A DNA stretch of 64,000 nt from Pseudomonas spelaei (GCF_009724245.1 NZ_WNNK01000001.1:186001-250000); one strand, 5' to 3'. Positions 46,460 to 55,434 are shown, numbered from the stretch's first letter. Translations and numbers: made by a program. The notes: generated from the sequence alone by a model not told the origin.

Positions 46460-47218
46460 TCAGGGCGTTGCGCGCTGGTTCTGGAAAGTGGGTTCAGCCG
46501 TCTTCGCCGGTCGATACAGCAGGAAGTAATACGTCCCCAGGCCAATCAGCCAGCAAAAAATCGCCGTCCACACGTTATGAGAAAAGAAGTGCGCACCTTG
46601 CATCATCCGGCCAATGGAAAACACCGTTCCCAGGCAGGCGGCAAAGATGAAGGCGTTGCGCGCCATGCGTGGCCGACGGTCGCGCAAGACAAAGAACAGT
46701 GCAAACAAGGTAAAGCCGGTTGCCGCATGGCCGCCGGGCCAGCAGCGCCCAGGTTTGTCGGTGGGAGGGCGTGGGCTGAGCAGTTCGCTGTAGGTTTCTT
46801 TGCCGCCGAACTCCTTCAGGCTCCAGGGGCATTGCACGGCGGTGACGGCTTTCATCGGGGTGACGAATGCAGTGGCCAACGCCATGGACAACACCAGGCA
46901 GCCCAGTTCGCGACGGTAGGGTTTGAGGCGCTCAAGGATGAACGCGCCGATAAAGCCCAGGACCGCCAGCAGCGAGAACAGGATGACCACTTGCTTGGCG
47001 CGGTCGTGGAGGATGTCTTCGAGGAAAAAACTGTGGCGACCAATGAAGCCGCCCTCGGCCGGGTTGTAGAACAGCTTGGCCAGGTCCATGTCCAGTGACG
47101 TCAGTTGCAGCAACAGCAGCGTCACCGCTGCAACGACGGGTACTCCCAGGTACAGCCAGAAATTGATGGGTTTTGAGGTTGGACGGGCAACGGTGGATGA
47201 CATGGCGAACTCGGACAT
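46460..47218 (-). CDS. PAP2-family membrane phosphatase
   Basis: A 252-residue inner-membrane protein with about six helices. PAP2 motifs: WPGGHAATGFTLFALF (motif 2) and SIGRMMQGAHFFSHNVWTAI (motif 3, with His), and a KAVTAVQCPWSL region. Such enzymes dephosphorylate undecaprenyl, phosphatidic or lipid A phosphates. It follows the LTA-synthase-like gene on the same strand, but a terminator separates them. The first ATG (47218) lies directly after that terminator's T-run and has no Shine-Dalgarno, so start choice (47218 or 47203) is open. Confidence 0.83.
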   Translation of the reverse strand: MSEFAMSSTVARPTSKPINFWLYLGVPVVAAVTLLLLQLTSLDMDLAKLFYNPAEGGFIGRHSFFLEDILHDRAKQVVILFSLLAVLGFIGAFILERLKPYRRELGCLVLSMALATAFVTPMKAVTAVQCPWSLKEFGGKETYSELLSPRPPTDKPGRCWPGGHAATGFTLFALFFVLRDRRPRMARNAFIFAACLGTVFSIGRMMQGAHFFSHNVWTAIFCWLIGLGTYYFLLYRPAKTAEPTFQNQRATP

Positions 47219-47221
47219 TGA

Positions 47222-47251
47222 AAAAAGCCCCGGACAGACCTGCCCGGGGCG
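47222..47251 (-). terminator. Terminator between LTA-synthase-like and PAP2 genes
   Basis: GCCCCGG and CCGGGGC (bulged) give a strong hairpin with T6 on the minus strand, right before the PAP2 start. Readthrough or partial termination would set the PAP2 level. Confidence 0.85.
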
Positions 47252-47257
47252 TTCTGG

Positions 47258-49207
47258 TTAGCGTTCGCCGAGCTGTGGGGCCACGTCCTTGGGCGCCCTC
47301 CAGCTCAGCAGTTGTTGTTTGAAACCATAGCTGGCGGCCTGGTAGTAGGTGATCGCCCGTTGGATCAACGGGTCATCACTGGTGACGCGTGATTCCTGGC
47401 TTTCGCCCAGGGCCTGGTCATGACGACGCAAGCCTTGGCGTGGGCTGAGAATGGCCAGGTCTTTGCCATCAAACAGGCCCAGGTGCTGATAGTTACCGAC
47501 CACCACACGCGGTGGCAGCGGATTGTCTTGCAGCAGGTTACGGCCAAAGAAGGTCGATTCATAGTTCAGGTTGAGCAAGCCCAGCAAGGTCGGTGCGAGG
47601 TCGATCTGGCTGGCCAGTTGTGCAGTTTCCCGGGCCTCGATCAGTTTCGGTGCATAGATGAACAAGGGGATCTGATAGTTGCTGATGGGCAGGTCTTCCT
47701 TGCCTGCACTGCCGGCAGTATGGTCGGCGACGAAGACGAAGATCGTATTGTCGAACCACGGCTTCTGGCGCGCGGCTTCCAGGAACTGGCCGATGGCGTA
47801 GTCAGTGTATTTCACTGCACCGTCGCGACCGTTGCCGGATTTGATGTCGATGCGGCCTTCCGGGTAGGTATAGGGGCGGTGGTTGGAAGTGGTCATCAGT
47901 TGCAGCAAAAACGGCTGTTGCTTGGCGTAGTCGGCGTCGGCCAGTTTCAAGGTCTGGTTGTAGAGGTCTTCATCGGCCATGCCCCACGCGTTTTTGAAGG
48001 AGATTTGCGCTTCGTCGACGCTGCTCTGATCCACCACGCGATAACCGTTGCCGCTGAAAAACGCGTTCATGTTGTCGAAGTAGCCACGTCCGCCATAGAC
48101 AAACACGCTGTCATAGCCGACCGCGCTGAGCTGCTGGCCAAGGCTGGCAAAGCCGCTTTCCCGGCCTATGCGCTTGACGATGGAGCGCCCCGGCGTGGGT
48201 GGGATCGCCAAGGTGATGGCTTCCAGGCCGCGATCAGTGCGGGTGCCGGTGGCGTAGAAATTGTTGAAATACAGGCTTTGTTTGCGCAGCACGTCGAGGT
48301 TGGGGGTCAGGTTGCGCCCGTCGCCGTTACTGCCCATGTACTTGGCGCTGAAGCTTTCGATGGTCACCAGCACGATATTGGGGGTGCGCAGGGTGCCCGG
48401 ATGGGTGATGGCACGGCGGATATCCAGCGGGTCGGTGCCGATAAAGCGTGCGTTAGGTTCGCTGAGTTCGGCGCGCAGCTGTTTGGCGACCACCTCTGAA
48501 GGCAGGCTTTTGTAAAACTGCGGGTAGTCCAGCTCGTTGTTACGGAACGCGGCGAAGAACTGATACGGACCGTTGCTGGCCAATTCATTCTTGTAGGCAT
48601 TACCGCCTTGGCTGCGCGGGCTGTCCTGGCTGATCAGTTGCAGGCTCAAGCCGGCAACCACCAGCAAGCCGAGGGCATGGAGTAAGCGGCGGCGAATGGG
48701 CGGCATTGGCGCATTGACGGCGGCATTGAAGGGCTTGCGTAATACCAGGCTCAAGACAACCGCCAGCATGGCGAGCAGGCTCAGCAGTTTGCCGATCGGG
48801 TAAGACTCCAGCAGGTTGTTCAGCACCTCGTCGGAGTACACCAGATAATCGACGGCGATAAAGTTGAAGCGCACACCGAACTCATCCCAGAACAACCATT
48901 CCGCGACTGCTGTGAACAGCATGGCGAACAGGCTGATGGTCAACAGCGCTTGCAGGAACCAGCGATGGCCACGGCGACGCCACAGGGCGGGCGGGCACAG
49001 CAGCAAATACAGGCCCAGGGGCAGGGCGGCATAGGCCAGGAAACCGAGGTCATAGAGTAAGCCGACACCCAATACCGGCAATAGATTACCGCCGACTTCG
49101 TCCAAGTGGGTCAGCAACAGCACGCTGCGGGTCAGCAGGAACACCACCAGCCAGGCGCCGGTCACTAACGACAAATAGCGCATTGGTGCGGTTTTGGGAT
49201 AACCCAT
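47258..49207 (-). CDS. LTA-synthase-family phosphoglycerol transferase-like sulfatase-fold protein
   Basis: A 649-residue membrane protein with five N-terminal helices (to about residue 190) and a large periplasmic sulfatase-fold domain: metal/nucleophile region LVTIESFSAKYMGS and FYATGTRTDRGLEAITLAIP (probable Thr nucleophile), then VFVADHTAGSAGKEDLPISN. Gram-negative relatives (OpgB/LtaS-like) add phosphoglycerol or phosphoethanolamine-type groups to envelope glycans or LPS; the substrate here is unknown. It is divergent from colR and has a putative ColR box upstream. Confidence 0.87.
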   Translation of the reverse strand: MGYPKTAPMRYLSLVTGAWLVVFLLTRSVLLLTHLDEVGGNLLPVLGVGLLYDLGFLAYAALPLGLYLLLCPPALWRRRGHRWFLQALLTISLFAMLFTAVAEWLFWDEFGVRFNFIAVDYLVYSDEVLNNLLESYPIGKLLSLLAMLAVVLSLVLRKPFNAAVNAPMPPIRRRLLHALGLLVVAGLSLQLISQDSPRSQGGNAYKNELASNGPYQFFAAFRNNELDYPQFYKSLPSEVVAKQLRAELSEPNARFIGTDPLDIRRAITHPGTLRTPNIVLVTIESFSAKYMGSNGDGRNLTPNLDVLRKQSLYFNNFYATGTRTDRGLEAITLAIPPTPGRSIVKRIGRESGFASLGQQLSAVGYDSVFVYGGRGYFDNMNAFFSGNGYRVVDQSSVDEAQISFKNAWGMADEDLYNQTLKLADADYAKQQPFLLQLMTTSNHRPYTYPEGRIDIKSGNGRDGAVKYTDYAIGQFLEAARQKPWFDNTIFVFVADHTAGSAGKEDLPISNYQIPLFIYAPKLIEARETAQLASQIDLAPTLLGLLNLNYESTFFGRNLLQDNPLPPRVVVGNYQHLGLFDGKDLAILSPRQGLRRHDQALGESQESRVTSDDPLIQRAITYYQAASYGFKQQLLSWRAPKDVAPQLGER

Positions 49208-49275
49208 GTCTACGTTCCTTATATCAATGGGGCGCGATCTTCGCGTTGCACCTGTAGTCAGGGTGTGAACCTATA

Positions 49276-49291
49276 GTGAAAAACTTGTTAA
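49276..49291 (-). promoter_or_regulatory. Putative ColR box upstream of LTA-synthase-like gene
   Basis: On the minus strand TTAACAAGTTTTTCAC fits the reported ColR consensus YYNASNNYTTTTTSAC with one mismatch (G at the Y before the T-run). Its end lies 69 bases before the start codon at 49207. Consensus is quoted from memory of P. putida work. Confidence 0.65.
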
Positions 49292-49407
49292 GTCATTCAA
49301 TTGGTTGAAACAATTGATCGGCGGGCCCTTCAGGCCTAGCCCTGAGTCAAAGTTGGCCTTAAGCTGCGCGAGCCAAGACGGCTGTACCGCGTACGGAGAA
49401 ACTGCCC

Positions 49408-50091
49408 ATGCGAATTTTATTGGTTGAAGACAACCGCGATATTCTGGCCAACCTGGCCGACTACCTGGGGCTCAAGGGTTACACCGTGGACTGTGCGCAG
49501 GACGGTTTGTCGGGCCTGCATCTGGCCGCCACCGAACACTACGACCTGATCGTGCTGGATATCATGCTGCCGGGGATCGATGGCTACACCCTGTGCAAAC
49601 GCCTGCGTGAAGACGCCCGCCGTGATACGCCGGTGATCATGCTCACCGCTCGCGATCAACTGGATGACCGGCTGCAAGGCTTCAAGTCTGGTGCCGATGA
49701 CTACCTGCTCAAGCCGTTCGCCTTGTCGGAGCTGGCCGCGCGGATCGAAGCTGTGCTGCGTCGTGCCCAGGGGGGCGGTCGCCGCGCCTTGCAGGTGGGC
49801 GACCTGCATTACGACCTCGACACTCTGGAAGTGACCCGCGACGGACGCTTGCTCAAGCTCAACCCGGTAGGCCTGAAACTGCTGGCGGTGTTGATGCAGA
49901 AAAGCCCTCATGTATTGCGCCGGGAAATTCTTGAAGAGGCTTTGTGGGGCGATGATTGCCCTGACAGTGACAGCTTGCGCAGCCACGTCCATCAATTGCG
50001 CCAGGTGATCGATAAACCCTTCGCCAAACCGTTGCTGCAAACGGTGCACGGTGTGGGCTATCGCTTGGCCGAGGGCCGAGATGGAGTTTAA
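49408..50091 (+). CDS. colR: Response regulator ColR
   Basis: A 227-residue OmpR-type regulator: receiver with phospho-acceptor in IVLDIMLPGIDGYTLCK and Lys in YLLKPFALSEL, then a winged-helix DNA-binding part (LNPVGLKLLAVLMQKSPHVL...SLRSHVHQLRQVIDKPF). ColR with ColS controls envelope integrity, metal tolerance and root colonisation in fluorescent pseudomonads. The assignment rests on the downstream colS-methyltransferase-WapQ order, which is typical for colRS. It overlaps colS by 11 bases. Confidence 0.92.
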   Translation: MRILLVEDNRDILANLADYLGLKGYTVDCAQDGLSGLHLAATEHYDLIVLDIMLPGIDGYTLCKRLREDARRDTPVIMLTARDQLDDRLQGFKSGADDYLLKPFALSELAARIEAVLRRAQGGGRRALQVGDLHYDLDTLEVTRDGRLLKLNPVGLKLLAVLMQKSPHVLRREILEEALWGDDCPDSDSLRSHVHQLRQVIDKPFAKPLLQTVHGVGYRLAEGRDGV

Positions 50092-51361
50092 GCAAAGCCT
50101 TGCCCAGCGGATCATCATCGCCTTTGCGTTGATGAGCGCGTTGGTGGCAGGAGCCTTCGCCATGGGCATCGTCGCGACGGTGCACCTGGTGGAAGAAAAG
50201 CTGATCTCAGCCGGCTTGGGCGGTGATCTGCAACGCCTGTTGCTGATGGACAGTGTCGAGGACTGGAGTCACCGCCCCGAGCCGGACCAGTTGTTCTATT
50301 TCAGCGGTGGGCCAGGGGATTTCGATCTACCCAAGGACTTGCGGCATCTGGACGCAGGTTTTCATGAGGTGTTTCGCGAGCATCTGTCCTATCACGCAAT
50401 GGTTGAGATCGTCGACGGTCGCCGCTACGTCCTGCTGCAAGATCAAAGTGATTTCGAAGAGCGCGAGCGGGTGCTGTTTGCCGTGGTGCTGGTGGGCTTT
50501 GTCCTCAGCCTGGCGCTGGCGGTGTTCCTCGGCTGGATCCTCGCACGCAAAGTGATGGCGCCGGTGGTACGGCTGGCCCGCCAGGTTCGTCATCGCGACC
50601 AACTGCTCGGCTTGGCCCCACCACTGGCTCCGGACTATGCCGCGGACGAAGTCGGTGAATTGGCGGTGGCGTTCGACGCCACCCTCGGGCGTTTGCGTCA
50701 GGCGCTGTCCCGGGAGCGCTTGTTTACCAGCGATGTCAGCCATGAACTGCGCACGCCGTTGATGGTACTGGCCAGTTCCTGTGAACTGTTGCTGGAGAAC
50801 CCGGCGATTGACCAGCGCGGTCGCAATCAGGTTGAGCGCATTGCCCGCGCCTGCGAAGAAATGCGTGAACTGGTGCAGACCTTCCTGATGCTGGCGCGGG
50901 CTCAGCGGGAAGACGCCAGCATGTCGCCTCAAGTCAATCTGGCCCAGGTGGCCGATGACTTGCTGGGAATCTGGCGTGAGCCTATCGACGACAAAGGCAT
51001 CGAGCTGATCTACCAGCCGGGCAACCCACTGGACACCCGCTATAACGCCACCTTCCTGCACGCCGTGATGGGTAACTTGCTGCGTAATGCCCTGCATTAC
51101 ACCGAGCGTGGGTTTATCCGACTGACCCTGGAACCTACCGGGTTCGTGGTGGAGGACAGCGGTGTCGGGATTCCCGAGGACAAGCGTGAGGCGATGTTCG
51201 AGCCGTTTGTACGCGGCAGCGAGAAACGCGGCGAAGGCCTGGGGTTGGGCTTGTCACTGGTCCAGCGGATTTGCGAAAACCAGGGCTGGACCGTCAGTCT
51301 CAGCACCATGGAACCCAACGGCTGCCGTTTCCATGTTGAGTTGAGCCAGGTCAAATCCTGA
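50081..51361 (+). CDS. colS: Sensor kinase ColS
   Basis: A 426-residue histidine kinase: two membrane helices (about residues 9-30 and 130-152) with a periplasmic loop of some 100 residues rich in Glu and His (DSVEDWSHRPEPDQLFYF; FHEVFREHLSYHAMVEIVDG), then HAMP-like linker, VSHELRTPLMVLASSCELLL, NLLRNALHYT, EDSGVGIPED and GEGLGLGLSLVQRI. ColS in P. putida senses excess zinc and iron through acidic residues in that loop. The start at 50081 is inside the end of colR; a longer frame is ignored. Confidence 0.92.
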   Translation: MEFKQSLAQRIIIAFALMSALVAGAFAMGIVATVHLVEEKLISAGLGGDLQRLLLMDSVEDWSHRPEPDQLFYFSGGPGDFDLPKDLRHLDAGFHEVFREHLSYHAMVEIVDGRRYVLLQDQSDFEERERVLFAVVLVGFVLSLALAVFLGWILARKVMAPVVRLARQVRHRDQLLGLAPPLAPDYAADEVGELAVAFDATLGRLRQALSRERLFTSDVSHELRTPLMVLASSCELLLENPAIDQRGRNQVERIARACEEMRELVQTFLMLARAQREDASMSPQVNLAQVADDLLGIWREPIDDKGIELIYQPGNPLDTRYNATFLHAVMGNLLRNALHYTERGFIRLTLEPTGFVVEDSGVGIPEDKREAMFEPFVRGSEKRGEGLGLGLSLVQRICENQGWTVSLSTMEPNGCRFHVELSQVKS

Positions 51362-51467
51362 ACCCTGTCCTGCCTCTACTCTCGGGGGCAGATCCCGGCT
51401 TTTCGCCGAAGATGGCCCCATGCCATGACTTTTTCTTGTAAAACTTTGTATTGTTTTACCCTTGGAC

Positions 51468-51483
51468 GGGACGTTTTTTTCAC
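51468..51483 (+). promoter_or_regulatory. Putative ColR box of the methyltransferase-WapQ operon
   Basis: GGGACGTTTTTTTCAC fits YYNASNNYTTTTTSAC except for the first two positions. Its end is 69 bases before the ATG at 51552, exactly the distance at the LTA-synthase-like gene. ColR control of this operon is known in related strains. Confidence 0.65.
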
Positions 51484-51551
51484 AAAGGGTTGACCGGACG
51501 ATGACAGACCGAAACATAAGGTCGTAGGCATCAGTAACCGGAGTCCCGTTG

Positions 51552-52232
51552 ATGTCTAGTCCGATCAAGCTCGAATTTTCCGAAAAGTACGACGATCAGC
51601 ATGCGCAGAATTATTTGCTCAAGCATCAGGACACTTTCGCACGCCGGATGTCCCACAAACGCGACGAGCAATTGGCGCGCGGTGCGCTGGCCATGGCTGG
51701 CGAGCCTGGCTTGGTGCTGGACCTGCCTTGCGGGGCGGGGCGTTTCTGGCCATTGCTGGCAGAAAAACCCAACCGGGTGATTATTGGTGCCGATAACTCA
51801 GAGTCGATGTTGAAGATTGCCACCGTGGCCCAACCGGCTGATGTGGTGAAACGGGTACGTCCCTTGCAAACGTCAGCCTTTGATATCGATTTGCCAGACA
51901 ACGCGGTCGACAGCATTTTCTGTATGCGCTTGATGCACCACATTGGCGAGCCTGAACACCGGCTCTCAATACTGAAGGAGTTTCAACGGGTTACCCGCGA
52001 CAGCGTGATTATTTCGTTGTGGGTGGATGGCAATTTCAAGGCTTGGAAGCGCAAGCGTTCCGAAGTGCGGCGTCGCAATAAAGGGGAGCAGGGCGGTTAC
52101 CAGAATCGGTTTGTGTTACCGGCTGCTACTGTTGAGGCCGAGTTTGAACAAGCCGGTTTCCGGGTTCAGGAACATTTGGACTTCATTCCGCTCTACGCCA
52201 TGTGGCGAGTGTATGTATTGCGCAAGAGGTAA
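51552..52232 (+). CDS. Class I SAM methyltransferase of the colRS locus (ORF222-like)
   Basis: A 226-residue methyltransferase with the SAM motif VLDLPCGAGRFWPLLAEKPN, NSESML, and post-motif DNAVDSIFCMRLMHHIGEPE. In P. fluorescens WCS365 the corresponding gene (orf222) lies directly behind colRS and forms an operon with wapQ; its substrate is thought to be LPS-related. The ATG at 51552 is chosen although an upstream TTG is in frame. Confidence 0.85.
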   Translation: MSSPIKLEFSEKYDDQHAQNYLLKHQDTFARRMSHKRDEQLARGALAMAGEPGLVLDLPCGAGRFWPLLAEKPNRVIIGADNSESMLKIATVAQPADVVKRVRPLQTSAFDIDLPDNAVDSIFCMRLMHHIGEPEHRLSILKEFQRVTRDSVIISLWVDGNFKAWKRKRSEVRRRNKGEQGGYQNRFVLPAATVEAEFEQAGFRVQEHLDFIPLYAMWRVYVLRKR

Positions 52233-52236
52233 CAGG

Positions 52237-52953
52237 ATGGCAGTTGAGTGTTTAGCCGGTAGTGAAGTAGCTCCCGAGGAGCGATTTGATTATTTCTGGC
52301 GCCAGACAGGCGAGTGGGTCGAGGAGCCCAACGTTCGTCGTGGCGGTGAAAGTGGTGTGCAACGGGTGATCGGTACCAATGGGCGTTTGCTCTACAGCAA
52401 GCGCCAGACAGGCCACATTTACCGCAGCTGGCTCCATCCTTTTGGGCGCCCGACCGTGTTACGCGAACGTGATGCCCTCAAGGGCCTGCGTTTGTTGGAT
52501 GTAAGAGTGCCTGAACTGGTGTTCTGCGGTGCCCGCCGTGATCCGGAGCATCAGTGGAAGGCCCTGCTGGTGACGGCGGCTCTGGAGGGTTTCGACGAGA
52601 TCGAAAACTGGTACGCCGCCGGTGGCCGCGAGCAGTACGGTGAAGCGGTGCATGAACGTCTTCTTCAGGAACTCGCCGGGACTCTGGCGCGTATGCACAA
52701 AGGCCGGTGGCAGCACGGATGCCTGTATATCAAACATGTTTTTGTGCGGGTCACGGGTGAAGGTGATTCGGCCACTGTTGAGGTCGCGTTGCTGGATTTT
52801 GAGAAGTGCCGCCGGCGCATGACCGCTCGGCAGGCGGCGTCCCACGACATGCGTCAATTACGTCGCCACTCGTCGTGGAACAGTACCGACTGGCAAAAAC
52901 TCAGCTACTTTTATGAGACGGCGTTTGGCAGCGCGATCAAAGGTTTAACCTGA
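52237..52953 (+). CDS. wapQ: WapQ/InaA-type LPS kinase
   Basis: A 238-residue member of the lipopolysaccharide kinase (Kdo/WaaP) family: DALKGLRLLDVRVPELVFCG, LLQELAGTLARMHKGRWQHG-CLYIKHVFVR (catalytic-loop region) and ALLDFEKCRRRMT (metal-binding DFE). In related pseudomonads WapQ is a putative heptose kinase of the LPS core under ColRS control. It begins 4 bases after the methyltransferase stop (SD AAGAGG) and overlaps the next gene by one base. Confidence 0.87.
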   Translation: MAVECLAGSEVAPEERFDYFWRQTGEWVEEPNVRRGGESGVQRVIGTNGRLLYSKRQTGHIYRSWLHPFGRPTVLRERDALKGLRLLDVRVPELVFCGARRDPEHQWKALLVTAALEGFDEIENWYAAGGREQYGEAVHERLLQELAGTLARMHKGRWQHGCLYIKHVFVRVTGEGDSATVEVALLDFEKCRRRMTARQAASHDMRQLRRHSSWNSTDWQKLSYFYETAFGSAIKGLT

Positions 52954-53180
52954 TGAAGCTAGAAATAGCACGAGGTTTGTTTCTGGTGGGGGCCTTGGGG
53001 ATTGCTTCCTTGGCCCTGGCCGCCTGGGAGCAGCCCCGGACACAAGTGCTCAGTGCGATGCAGGGTACCGGGCACTGCCCGTTGCCTCGGGTCGCCAAGG
53101 TGAGTATTCCGGCCAAACCTGATCATGAACTGTTGCTGTTTATGTTTGGAATGTCTCAAGGGATGAGGCCGCAGAGTTGA
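52953..53180 (+). CDS. Small exported protein in the colRS-linked operon, unknown
   Basis: A 75-residue protein whose ATG overlaps the wapQ stop (TGATG). It has a signal sequence (LFLVGALGIASLALAAW, likely cut after LALA), a mature part of about 50 residues with one Cys (GTGHCPLPRVAKVSIPAK) and no recognisable domain. Coupled translation with wapQ suggests a linked envelope role. A terminator follows. Confidence 0.7.
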   Translation: MKLEIARGLFLVGALGIASLALAAWEQPRTQVLSAMQGTGHCPLPRVAKVSIPAKPDHELLLFMFGMSQGMRPQS

Positions 53181-53196
53181 AACGATTGAAACCCCC

Positions 53197-53230
53197 TGAA
53201 AAGGCCTCGCATTGCGAGGCCTTTATTTTT
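53197..53230 (+). terminator. Terminator of the methyltransferase-wapQ operon
   Basis: AAAGGCCTCGC and GCGAGGCCTTT form an 11-bp stem with ATT loop; TATTTTTT follows. Confidence 0.9.
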
Positions 53231-53238
53231 TGGGGCCT

Positions 53239-54339
53239 TCAGATCAGATGCAGGTGGTTGTCCCACAGGCCTGCTGGTAACTCCAGAGGCTTTGCCACCA
53301 ACGGCGACTGTCGACAATCGTAGAAGCGGCAACGGCCTTGGCCGGAGGTCACGACAAATCCGTCTGCCACCGCACCGACCCCCGCGCAATCCGGCATCGG
53401 TCCGTCCAGGCGCAACTCGCCGCTGTCCATGTCCCAGATAAAAAACCGATTGCCCCGTGGTGCCGTGAGAGCCACCAGGCGCAGTTCGCTGTGTACGGCG
53501 ACGCTGGCGGTGTAGTGCCCCATGGCCTGCAACTGTTCGTCGGCCACCGGGAATGGCACGAAAGGTTGGCCCGGCCGCTTGATCGCCAGTAACGCTGAAC
53601 GCTCATGGGACGGCCCCATGAACTGCTGCCCGGCGAGGATGGTGCCGTCGCTGGCAATCCCCATGTGGCGCACGCTGTTCATCTGCTGGGCCAGGGTTTC
53701 CTTGCTCAACAGCGTACCGTCACGCTGCATCAGCACCAGGCTCGGCTCCATGGCATTGAGGTTCATCTCGACGCGGCTTTCGGCCTCGGTACGGATGCCG
53801 CCATTGGCGACCACCAGGGTTTCGCCGTCGGGCATCCATGACACCTGATGCGGGCCGATGCCGTGGGTGGAGAGCTCGCCGCTGTGCACCAGCCGCTCGC
53901 CTTCGAATGCGTACACGCCGAGTAAGCCGCGGCCGGGATCGGAGGTATCGTTTTCCGTGGCATATAGCCAGTCGCCGCTTTTGTGAATGACCGCGTGACC
54001 ATAGAAGTGGCGATTGGCTTGAGAGGCAATGGTTTGCAGCAAAGCACCGTCACGCAAGTCGATCAGGTAGCTCTCGGTGCCCGGTCGGCGGGCGACAAAC
54101 AGCGCAATCGGCAGCGTCGGGTGGTTGATGATGTCGTGGCAACGCTGGCTGACCTGGGTAGCAAATGCTTGTTTGCCATCCAGGTGATAGCCGACGGCAT
54201 AGTGCTTGCCATCACCGTCATCCCGCGCCGAGAGCAGCAGCGGGTCTTTTCCTTTGTGCTTGAACAGCGTCCAGCCACCCAGCGTGATCGCACTGAGCAG
54301 CACGCTGCCGATGGCCAAAGCCTGTCGCCTGAGCATCAT
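53239..54339 (-). CDS. DUF1513 periplasmic protein
   Basis: A 366-residue exported protein (start MMLRRQALAIGSVLLSAITL, a signal or Tat-like N-terminus) with repeated beta-propeller-like strands (SYLIDLRDGALL, LYATENDTSDPGRGLLGVYA, GEGLVVANGGIR-like). DUF1513 genes are usually found with imelysin and di-heme genes, as here. Function unknown. It is coupled to the imelysin gene by a one-base overlap at 54339. Confidence 0.85.
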   Translation of the reverse strand: MMLRRQALAIGSVLLSAITLGGWTLFKHKGKDPLLLSARDDGDGKHYAVGYHLDGKQAFATQVSQRCHDIINHPTLPIALFVARRPGTESYLIDLRDGALLQTIASQANRHFYGHAVIHKSGDWLYATENDTSDPGRGLLGVYAFEGERLVHSGELSTHGIGPHQVSWMPDGETLVVANGGIRTEAESRVEMNLNAMEPSLVLMQRDGTLLSKETLAQQMNSVRHMGIASDGTILAGQQFMGPSHERSALLAIKRPGQPFVPFPVADEQLQAMGHYTASVAVHSELRLVALTAPRGNRFFIWDMDSGELRLDGPMPDCAGVGAVADGFVVTSGQGRCRFYDCRQSPLVAKPLELPAGLWDNHLHLI

Positions 54340-55403
54340 CAGTCACCGTCGTTGGCGTTAAAGCCCAGTTGGATGCCCAGCGCCTTGGCCAGTTCGCCTT
54401 CGTGCAGGCGATGAACCACGTTGAGGCTGTCGTAGAGATCGTTGAGTTGCTGGCGTCCGGCGTCATCGGCCAGCAGTTCATTCAACGTACGCTGGTTGCT
54501 GGCGAACAGCTTCAAGGACGCTGCATAGGCGGCATCGACCTTGTCGGCCAGCGGCTTCTGATCGGCTGGCAACAGGCCGCGCAGGCCCTTGTTGTCGACG
54601 CCGACCCACACCGTCTGGGCCGCCGCGAGGCTGGCTTCCAGGCTCTGCAGGGACGACTGGCTGCGCCACGCATCGGCCTGGAACGGCTGCGGGATACCCT
54701 TGCTCTGGCGACCCATCGGGGTGCCGAGTTTTTTCTTCAGGGTGTCGAGGGCGGTCACCTGGACGCGCAACAGGTCGGCGATGGCTTCGTGGGAATCAGC
54801 GTAGCGCTGGTTAGGAAACTTGGTCATCTGTGCGAGCATGCCGTCGGTGGTGTTCCAGCGCGACAGGATCTCTTCAGCGAGGACTTTCTGCCGTTCGCCA
54901 ATGGCCATCAGCAATGGGCAATAACGGGCTTTCTGCTCGGCATCGGCCAGGTCGATCTTGGCGTCATACAGAATGTATTCGTAGGCGGACAGGCCCTGCA
55001 CCACGACGCTGGACTTGGCCAGTGCGGCGGCATCGATCTGCGGCTGGGCAATGACCAGTTGCTCGACCTGACGGCCCACCAGGTTTTTCTTGTCGGGCCA
55101 GAACTGCACCTGCCACGACCGGTTGCCTTCAGCCAGTGGGCCGATCAGCAGCGGTTGCAACTCGGCCCAGGCCTTTTGCGCGTGCAGGAAATCGGCGCGG
55201 GCGGTTTCCAGGGTTTCCTTGCCTTGGCAGTAAGCCAGGGCGCTGACGGCCAACTGGCGGTCGGCGTCGACCCAGCGGCTGTAGGTCGGCAGGATCACTT
55301 GCTTGGCGATGGCCGCAGAGGTCACCGCCTGCGGGTCCTGGGGCGAACAGGCGCCGAGCGCGAGGGCGGCCAGGCTGGTGAACAACAACTTGGGACGGAA
55401 CAT
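54339..55403 (-). CDS. Imelysin-family lipoprotein
   Basis: A 354-residue lipoprotein with lipobox LALGAC (Cys about residue 19). It is all-helical, with two imelysin repeats: one containing ARADFLHAQKAWAELQPLLI and VVQGLSAYEYILYD, the other with LEASLAAAQTVWVGVDNKGL and GIQLGFNANDGD. Imelysin proteins (IcmP, EfeO-like) are linked to iron uptake or regulation. The metal-site GxHxxE motif of classical members is not obvious in this copy, so it is a divergent, possibly non-peptidase member. Confidence 0.85.
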   Translation of the reverse strand: MFRPKLLFTSLAALALGACSPQDPQAVTSAAIAKQVILPTYSRWVDADRQLAVSALAYCQGKETLETARADFLHAQKAWAELQPLLIGPLAEGNRSWQVQFWPDKKNLVGRQVEQLVIAQPQIDAAALAKSSVVVQGLSAYEYILYDAKIDLADAEQKARYCPLLMAIGERQKVLAEEILSRWNTTDGMLAQMTKFPNQRYADSHEAIADLLRVQVTALDTLKKKLGTPMGRQSKGIPQPFQADAWRSQSSLQSLEASLAAAQTVWVGVDNKGLRGLLPADQKPLADKVDAAYAASLKLFASNQRTLNELLADDAGRQQLNDLYDSLNVVHRLHEGELAKALGIQLGFNANDGD

Positions 55404-55434
55404 GTCGAGCTCCCTTCTGTAATTATGACAACGC

